NCBI RefSeq assembly: GCF_021018895.1
Contig: NC_079373.1
Location: 20,344,501 to 20,408,500, forward strand
Source: Seriola aureovittata
Lineage: Eukaryota > Chordata > Actinopteri > Carangiformes > Carangidae
Length of the DNA stretch: 64,000 nt
Direction: 5' to 3'
The position numbers and the translations under genes were made by a program. Within the stretch, counting starts at the first letter, position 1, and each line of letters begins with the position of its first letter. The notes under the pieces are model-generated. The model was not told where the DNA came from. It made no database searches and was given only the letters and a program-made list of their open reading frames with translations. Of the stretch, positions 52,201 to 61,379 are shown in pieces.

Positions 52201-55200
52201 AAGTCATTTGTGGAGACGGTGGAGGAGATTCCGTTTGCCGATGACGTGGAGGAGACGTATGATGAGCGGACGCCAGAGACGAGCATGAACAGGTATTATA
52301 CTCCACCCACCAGCAAGCCCAGCAGGGAAAGACCTCCTCTGCATTTGGCTCTAGCGATGGAAAATGGTAAACCCAATATCCAAAGCAATCAGGCCTCTAA
52401 GACACAGAGGGCAACTCAATTCTCTCCAGAGGCAAAGGAGATTGCTGAAGAGAGAATGAGGGCCAGAGAAAAGTCTGTCAAGAGCCAGGCACTAAAGGAC
52501 GCCATGGCCAAGCAGCTAAACAAAATGAAAGAATCTGACGTTGACAAGGGTGCCTCACCTAAAGTGGCCTGGAGTGTGACCCCGGATACCGCAGGAAAAA
52601 GTAAAAAGTCAGTCGGATCTCCGAAGACATCGGCCGTGAAAGCCCTGGAGTCGAAGAAGGCCGAGACCATACCGGAGCGTTTCTTCAGCAGCAACAAGAG
52701 TCTGGACAGCTCGGTGGCTTCGTCCGACGGCTCCTCTACGAGTAAGAGCAAGAAACGAAGTTCCCTCTTCTCGCCGCGCAAGAACAAGAAGGAGAAAAAA
52801 GCCAAGAACGACAGCAGCAGGGTCTCCGGCACGGACGAGACACCGCCCAAACATAAGTCGTTATGGAAGGCTGTGTTCTCAGGGTACAAGAAGGACAAAA
52901 AGAAGAAGGATGACAAATCGTGTCCGAGCACGCCGTCCTCAAGCTCCACCACTCAGGACTCTGGGAAGAGAACATCGCCCCCTGGGAGATCGTCAGGTGA
53001 GAGAGGCAATCCAGAGTTTAAAATGCGTTTTTGAATCTGGGAATTTAGTTAATTTCTTTGCTTATTTTACACGATACAGACTTGAAATCACGCAGAAACT
53101 TGAGCTTCTCTGAGGACTCGGACCTGTCCTGTGACGACGTTCTGGAGAGATCCTCCCAGAAGTCTAAGGCAGATGTGAGTAACAATAGACCCAACTAAGA
53201 CATTTCACATCTTTGCCATCAGGTAATTTAGACATGTAGAGCTTCACAAAGCCAGCTTGAGTTGACTCGGCTCATTTAAGACATTTTAGTCCGTAAAACA
53301 TCTGCTGACAATCAGTGGAGACCCGCTGCCCAAAGCCGGACCAGTCAGCAAACTGTAGAGTGAAGTTTAGATGAGACTGTGACTCATTCAAAATTTCTGA
53401 AGCCTTTTGAACAGCTACTCTTTTTGATCTTGTTGTTGTAGATATAGTGAGGCTTGATTCTGAAAATCACTATCTTCCCCTCACATTTATCAGCAAAAAT
53501 CTCACACAAACAGCAGTAGCAGGTGATGTGTTCATCCAGTTAGGTGCAAAGCAGAACACCATTAACATATTTACACTGCCCTACGTCTAACCCTGGCAGA
53601 TATGCCTGTGTAGCCTTTGCAGACTACAGCGGGTGAGACAGCATTTTGCAGACAGGGCTTCTGCGAGGCTCGACGTGTCCTCAGTACATCCATTGCCTCT
53701 GTTTCTGTTTTGCTTCCCTGAAAACCACCTTCCATTTAAATCATTTCTTCCACTCCCAGCGGCATATGGACATCTTTGACCTAGTGTCAGGCATGCAGAA
53801 GGAAGCCATAATAAAGGAGGAGAAACTGGAGAAGGAGAGAAGGAAGGAGTTAAAGGAGAAAAAGAGGTTGAAAGAGAGGCATAAAGAAAGAGGGCGGGAA
53901 AAAGAGGTTGATCGAGAAAAGGAAAAAGACAATGACGAGGTATTGTGCAGTAGTGGTTAAATGATTTTGAATTTCAAATAAACATATGAACACTCACATA
54001 GCCTACATGGCTTGCCTCTGGCTGTTGAAGCTGGCCTGGAATTAATTTGTAATAAAACTTCATTAATTCTTTTTTAAGGAGACTATTAAAAAGAATATTT
54101 CAACTTTTTTCCCCTCAGAACAAATCATGTACCCAAGTCATGGTTGAGAACATATTTTTCAGCTCCACAATATGACATATTAAATGTACATCATAATCAT
54201 ATGTGTTATCAAAATTGCTAAATGAGTGAATTCTTCAAGACTGGATTCATTAAATATGCTGGAGGCATAGCTTTTGCGAGGACTGTCTCTAATATGAGCT
54301 CTTTTATTTGAATTCATTTGTATTCATTATGCTTATGGCTGAAATTCAAAATCTCTGTCTCTGCTGCTGCTCAGTTTTTGTGTGTGTACCTGGTGGTTTA
54401 GATAGATACAGTGAGTTCAGGGCCAGAGGCATGAATCCATTAACTATTGGAAACGCACACAAAAAACAAACTCTTCACACACTCCCATTTAGTTTTCTTC
54501 ATCCTGACGACACGCGTGGAGAAGGAATTGACATTTTCTTACTCTTCATGAATACTGGTCTGAATTTGGACTTTATTCAGCTACAGTCACGGGAGATTAA
54601 AGCTGCATCATGCCTGCCAGGCCGTGTGTAATTGAATGAGAGCCCACAGGAATCGAGTAGACTAGTCTCTAGTATAGTATTATAGTTTCCCAGCTCTGTA
54701 AGTGTATTTAATAGAGACTTTTCTTACCACTTTATGGGAAGACAGGTCTCTCAAATCATTGGTTTTACATGTCAAATCCGTTTCTTACAATGTAATTTGT
54801 GATTTAGTGTTTCATTTGACTAATTTTGAATTAACATAGATGTACAAAATGTCGCTGCACCCTGTCATATTTATGTTTTGGTGTGGGATATTAACATTGC
54901 CTGTTTTGATCATACCTGCTAAATATTACTTTTTTTTTGTTTGTTTTATTTTGACCAATTTTCACATAATCATTAACCCATTTAATCATATCATCTGTAT
55001 CATGTTTGTTTCCTCCCTTTTTTATGTTTTTTGTCTTCCCCAAGTCTGTTTATGTTCCTCACGCACTGGCGTTCAAGAGATCATACGCCACAAAGGTAGT
55101 ATTACATACATTCCCATTGATACCCCCCCCACCACCACCCCCCACCCCAGCCCCAGCCCCAGCCCTCTGCGCATGCGCCACTTTGCTATCATAACACCTT

Positions 55201-58200
55201 ATGTGCATCTGACCTCAAACTAACCGTCCTCTCTGGATGCATGTGACAGTCGGAGTGCAGCGCCCACTCACTCACTGCTGGATATCCACTCTGTTAAAAA
55301 CATGACTTTTCCAATAGCACCTACCTTTCTGGTCACAATGACACCTCAGCATCTCTTGATATCAGGTGCTGTTCCTGTCTGACTGGTATGATATTAACTT
55401 GCCCATCTGTCACTGTGGCTCTGCTTTGACTCCGGTCTGGCTACTGGAATAACTTTGACACATTTTCCTTCAGAACTATTTTCTCTTGCTGCTTATTTAT
55501 GTCAGCTTTTTATGTCCTTACAAGTCAACTGAGAGGGGAAACATCCCTGCTTACGCGCATACTGAATTGCCTATCAAATTGTGAAGAGGGATTATAACTG
55601 TGAGAGCTACAGTGAAGTTGATGTATGTGTCACTTTGTTTTCTAAAATGTTTATGTTACCGAACCTTGGGATTACAATTCATAGGCCTAGAGAAGTGGGT
55701 AGATGTGTAGTGAAGCTAGAGTGCATTGTGCTAGCTAATGTGGATCCTCACCTAGAAGATCTAATCAGAGTTTCCCCCTCTTCTCCTGTTCAGTTTGTCT
55801 GAAGGGCCAGGGCCCCCATGGAGCCAACTGTTCAGATTAGCAGCTTGCGAATGAGACACGTTTTTAACCTCAGTTTTTGCTCGTCTACCAGAAAACCTAC
55901 ACAGAGGAAGAGCTGAATGCCAAGCTGACACGAAGAGTCCAGAAAGCTGCGCGACGACAAGCCAAGCAGGAGGAACTGAAGAGGCTGCATAGAGCCCAGG
56001 TACCTGACCAATGCCAACTTTCCATTGTTACCAATATAACAGGTTTCTGTCTCTTTTCACATTGCTTTTAATGTATGAAAAAAAAAAAAGGTTGAATAGG
56101 ATGAATGTACAGTATTCTTTATTTGTTGGTTTCCCTACAGAGGTCGTGTACTGAATGGCTTTTCAAACACTAAGAGGGGGTGTTGACATGCAACAGTATC
56201 ACAGTTATTCATGTCATGCATGCCAAAGAAGTTATGTATAGGTCTGTTTATATATACAGCATGTAGTAGAGGAAGACTGCGATTGACTCTCTCTTCTCGC
56301 TCGCCTCAATTTTGCTTCCTTTCAGTGGCCATTTGCAGAATACAAACCATGGTGTTTTATTTACTGCCTGTTGCTGCGTAGCACTGATAACGTCAAGCTC
56401 TGACTGAGAGGGAGAGGAAACTAGTTTTCAGACTAAGCTCATTTTTATAAATATCTCTTTCTGCCCATTGCACCAGGTCACACACCAGTTATCTATCAAA
56501 GTTCTATCAACTTCTATCAAAGGTTTCATCTCATCATTTCATCAAAGCACTGTGCACACAGTACCACCACATGTGAGATGCAGAAGGCACCTCTCTTTTT
56601 CACCAAAGGGGTCTGTGAGCTGAATTTGCCAATAGGTCATTTAAAAAAGGCAAAACCCATTTTACTTTAAGTAGTGAAGTGGTTTCACTTGGATCCACAC
56701 ACCGACTTCATTTGTTGCACCACTAAAATGCCTGGCAGTCAGTAACTGACGGTACCTGCAATGTTGACCGAAACTGCAGTAATTCATCATGATAATTATA
56801 TTGAATTATTCTAAAAATTTTAAAATTGTAATCAAATTGTCAAATTGACAAGTCATACCCTTCTATTGGTAGTGGGCACAGTTCAGATGATTTAGCTAAA
56901 GCTCCCCCCACTAGAAACTTACTTTGATTTAAATATTTGAGTGTCTCAAAAAGCCAGACATCTTAGCTGCCCTCGTGCTGTATTTGTTCATGGTAACCAG
57001 AGTTTAATACACAGGGTAAGGAGCATGTAAAATGGACTCAAAAGTCTTCAGAGGCAGCATTCCCTCCATTACTGCCTCCTTTTCTTTGCCACTGCCAATG
57101 ACAAGCGAGAGTGTGGTCTGGTCCGAAGAGGGAGAGCTATGAAATATTAATAGTTTTTGGTGAAAATCATAAATTCTATTTCTAATGCCAATCAAAGCAG
57201 GCTCTCCTACTTAATACAGTTTTAATTAGCTGCTCTCCTAACGCGCCTTAAGAAATGTATTTTTAATGAGAGTAAACTGTTGCATCAACGGACTGTTAGA
57301 GGTAACCTCTGCAGCTGCCTCCCATTGAACATTTTGGGACAAAATCACTTGTAATTAGGGTTGTTATTGTTCTGTGCGCCCGTGTGAGAGCGACTTGAGT
57401 TGTTTATAATGCACTTGTGCCACTGTGTGTTTGTGCGTTTGTGCACTTCATTAATAATGCGACCATCTCCCGGCTTGTCTGCTCAGATTATCCAGAGACA
57501 GTTGGAGCAGGTGGAGGAGAAGCAGAGGCAGCTGGAAGAACGGGGCGTAGCTGTGGAGAAAGCTTTGAGAGGAGAAGCAGGTAACGACTTGTTACTTACA
57601 CCTTCAAACATTCACAAAAAAATATATCAATCTGGTCCCACATGTCGTGGTGCATCAATAATGCTACTACAGATAGACATAGCACACACATTCACTGAAC
57701 TAAATGGTGTAATAAATTTCATAACACTCTTATTATTAACATTTTACAAGTGATTTACTGTATGTATGTCAATTAAATTTTGTTTTTGTGTCAGTGGTGG
57801 CTCTGTGAGAACATGTTTTATCTTTTATATAACACAAGTTCAGCCTTTCTAGAGCTCCAAAGGGAATAATCGTAATATCAATAATTAGGATGATGTAACA
57901 TAGAATTACATTACCTCAGAAAAACTGTCCCTTTGCGAACGTTTAGACTGTGTTGAAATCACCGTCCACATTTACCAATTATTCAGTTGTACTGAAGCAT
58001 ATTTCATCCTGTAGATTTGTGTGCAGAAAGACATGATCGTTTCACAAAAGTAATAAACCTAAATTAGTCTTGACAAGGGACTATCACAGACAATATACTT
58101 CTGAGGTGAAGAATACGTTATTTAATAGCGAGCAGCACAGTTCATTATTTGCTACAGTTTTGTAACCGTGTCAAGCATGAATAGTGCGACGCAGCAATAA

Positions 58201-60864
58201 CACGGTATTTAAGTGATGTGAGTTTTGTATGAGAGGAAGGTTCTGAGGTTATCCTCTATAGTGCTGACAGTGTATTCCTTCCTGATTTACTTGATGGGGA
58301 TGGTAACAGAATAATATAAAAGCTTTTATCAAGCAAATGCATGCACATATGCATTGGACATTCCTTTAAATTTGGCCATTTTCCGATCAACCAAGTAACT
58401 ACTTACTTTCCGTTCAATAAAATGTTTGAGTATGTTTTAACTTGTTTAACTTGTTTACTACTCTACTCTCTTAAAGGATTGTATAAAGGTACTTATACAT
58501 TACCCAAACAGCACAAAAGAAGATCAGGTATTAGATTTACTGTAGTTTCCTTTTTTATTTATTTATTTTTTAATTTATTTTTATTAATGACATGTGACAC
58601 TGTTATGTAGGCTCCATCTGTGGTGACACACTGCAACAGTTCTCCATCTCTGAACATGTTGGTCTCTGTTCGTTCACGACATGTCCGCCATCGTCAGTCC
58701 GAGCTGCATGCGAATCAGGAGAATGTGTGTCCCGACATAGATTTGTGTGTGCTCATTCTGGATGTGTTTTGTCCTCTTCACTGCCTCTCAATGAGGAGAG
58801 TTTCTGTACTCTTATCAAGACTCAGATCATGTTATTGTACAAATGCAATCAGAACGTAAGAGATCAAATTTAAATTGGGTTGCAGGCTGACAACTACTTT
58901 ATTAGAATGTTTACTGAAAGTGTTTGCTGTGGCTGAGTGACTTGGTTCAGGTATTTTCTGAGATCTTATCTATTATCTCTTTTATTATGGTGACTAACCA
59001 CAATCCATACTTGTTTTCTGACTTCAAATGTTGCACGCAAAGGTCTCGCTTAACACTCAGCCACTCTTTCAGTCGGAAATAACCAAGTATTAAATCATTA
59101 CATTATTGTAATTGAACCTTGTTCCACATGGATTGGATGGAACATAACTGGAGAAAATTAAATCTTCTTCGTTGTCTGAGCAACTGTAACTTTGTCAAAT
59201 CAAATGCACATAATACAAGCAAACAACATTTACCTTCCAAATGTCAGCACACATCACAGCCCAAGAGGCTTTGTGTGAAATTAAGGAGACTGAGCCAGTA
59301 CACAGCAATACAGCAAATCTATGTAGCGGTCTCTTTATTAATTTGCGAATTTGGGAAATGCCATGTACTGTAATATTGCACAAACCACATATGACTGCAT
59401 TATGTACTGTGGTGAGTACTGATGGACTCTCTTTGTTCTGAGTGTTGCTGCAGTGTGTACGTGTGTGTCTGTGTGTTTGCAAGAACGTGCATGACTTGTT
59501 GGAGAATTTTTTGTGTGTGTGTATGTGTGTGTGTGTGTGTGTGTGTGTTTGTGTGCCCAGTTTGGGGCCGTGTAAAATAACTCCTATCTCTAATATATCC
59601 CTGTCATTGTAGACTATTGGGGAGATTCTAATTACAGTGAAATCCTGGACTTGCATCTGGGCGGTATGTATTTCAAATCTGTCGCTTTAAAACTAACCTA
59701 ATGGCTAACCCAATCTGCCCCCCCCCCCCTTTTTTTTTTTTCCTTTTTTTACTACTTGAGCTTTGTATCCCTCATATCTACCTTGACTGGCTGGCTGACT
59801 GGCTGGCTGGCTGATTGGCTGGCTGGCTGGCTTTTAGCCTCATTGCAATACTTTCCGCTCCTATTCCCCTCCCTCCCTTTCCCCATCCCTCCACCCTCAC
59901 TGGGTTTTTAGTTCAGACACTGTTTACATCAAACAAAGATCAGACACTTGGCCTCATGCTGTCCTCTTAAGATCGACTTTGATCTCTATAAACTTATGAA
60001 TGATGAATGAATGAATTAATGAGTAGCTTTTATTTGTCATTCCTCAGCAAGCAGACTTTACAATACAAACTGCAGCAGACATACAAACTGCGACATATTG
60101 CAGAGACAGAAATGCAAACAGCAATATACAGCGCTGCATTCAATGAAACAATGAGCATATGCTGAGGACCACTCCAATAGTGACAGCAAAATAAAAAGGG
60201 TAGAATAATGCACTAACATTGTTTACCATACAAACTCATACCGCATACAGAACATGCTCAATAAAGAGCGCTCCCCTTTTAAAAATGTGTTGTGCATATT
60301 CATATTATGCAGCTTATACAAAATAAATACACAGTTTAAATCATGAGAACGATTGTTGAGGTGGGAAAACAGCGTGACAAGTTTATAGGATTCTGATTTT
60401 AGGGATAATGCTGGTGGTATTATATATATTTTTGGCAACAAATCACATGAAAAGGACAAACCCATATACATAGAGATAAAGCGCTCTGGGTGAACACAGG
60501 CATATAGTTCATTTTGGCTCAGCCCAACATACCTTGTTCTGCTGTCATCAACATTATTCAGTGAAAATAGAAAACATTCCCCAAATATGCACTGTTTCTC
60601 CTGTTGTGGTAACATTTGCTAAAGACTACAGTGCCCAACCACTTGAGGAAATTCACTGTATATTTGGGACCAGTTTTGCAACTTAATTAGGAACAGAGAG
60701 GATTGGCACATAGTGCCACAGAGTGCGTCAGGAAATCAAGCTATTTTGAGATGGGGGCGCCCCAGTGGCTCACTTAGTAGAGTGCTTACCATTGAGGCTT
60801 AGTCCTAACTGCAGTTGCCCAGGTTCGATTCTGGCCCAAGGCCCTTTGCTGTGTGTCATCCCCC

Positions 60865-60921
<57 letters not shown>

Positions 60922-61311
60922 CCTGATTTTCCTGTCTCGCTCTCTCTCACTGCAACTGATGTAATAAAAAAATCTACCCCCCCCATTGGATTTATTGATA
61001 GTAATAAAATGCTGAATAACACCAGCTTTTGTTTGTATAAATTGTGTCTAAATTAATTTACTGGTAATTAAATCAAAATTTTAATTTTGATCTGCCTCAA
61101 CATGATATTCTGCTACAGCTAAACATAAGGTTACATCATCTGACATTTTCAGTTAGTTTCATCTTACCTAGTGATGATTGTAATGAGTTTTTACAGTAAA
61201 GCTAAAATATATTAGTATTATAATTTTTATATATAATATAATTGATGAAGGAAAAGCATATTATCATATCGCACACATTTACAAACACAGATCACCCTCA
61301 ACACACACACA

Positions 61312-61379
<68 letters not shown>

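Noticed and set aside
58612..58856. Possible exon after the acceptor-like ttatgtag at 58611
   Set aside because: Two overlapping frames are open and neither looks like MICAL sequence; no convincing donor at the right phase.
60753..60850. tRNA gene
   Set aside because: Only A and B boxes are present; no cloverleaf. It is the head of a SINE.
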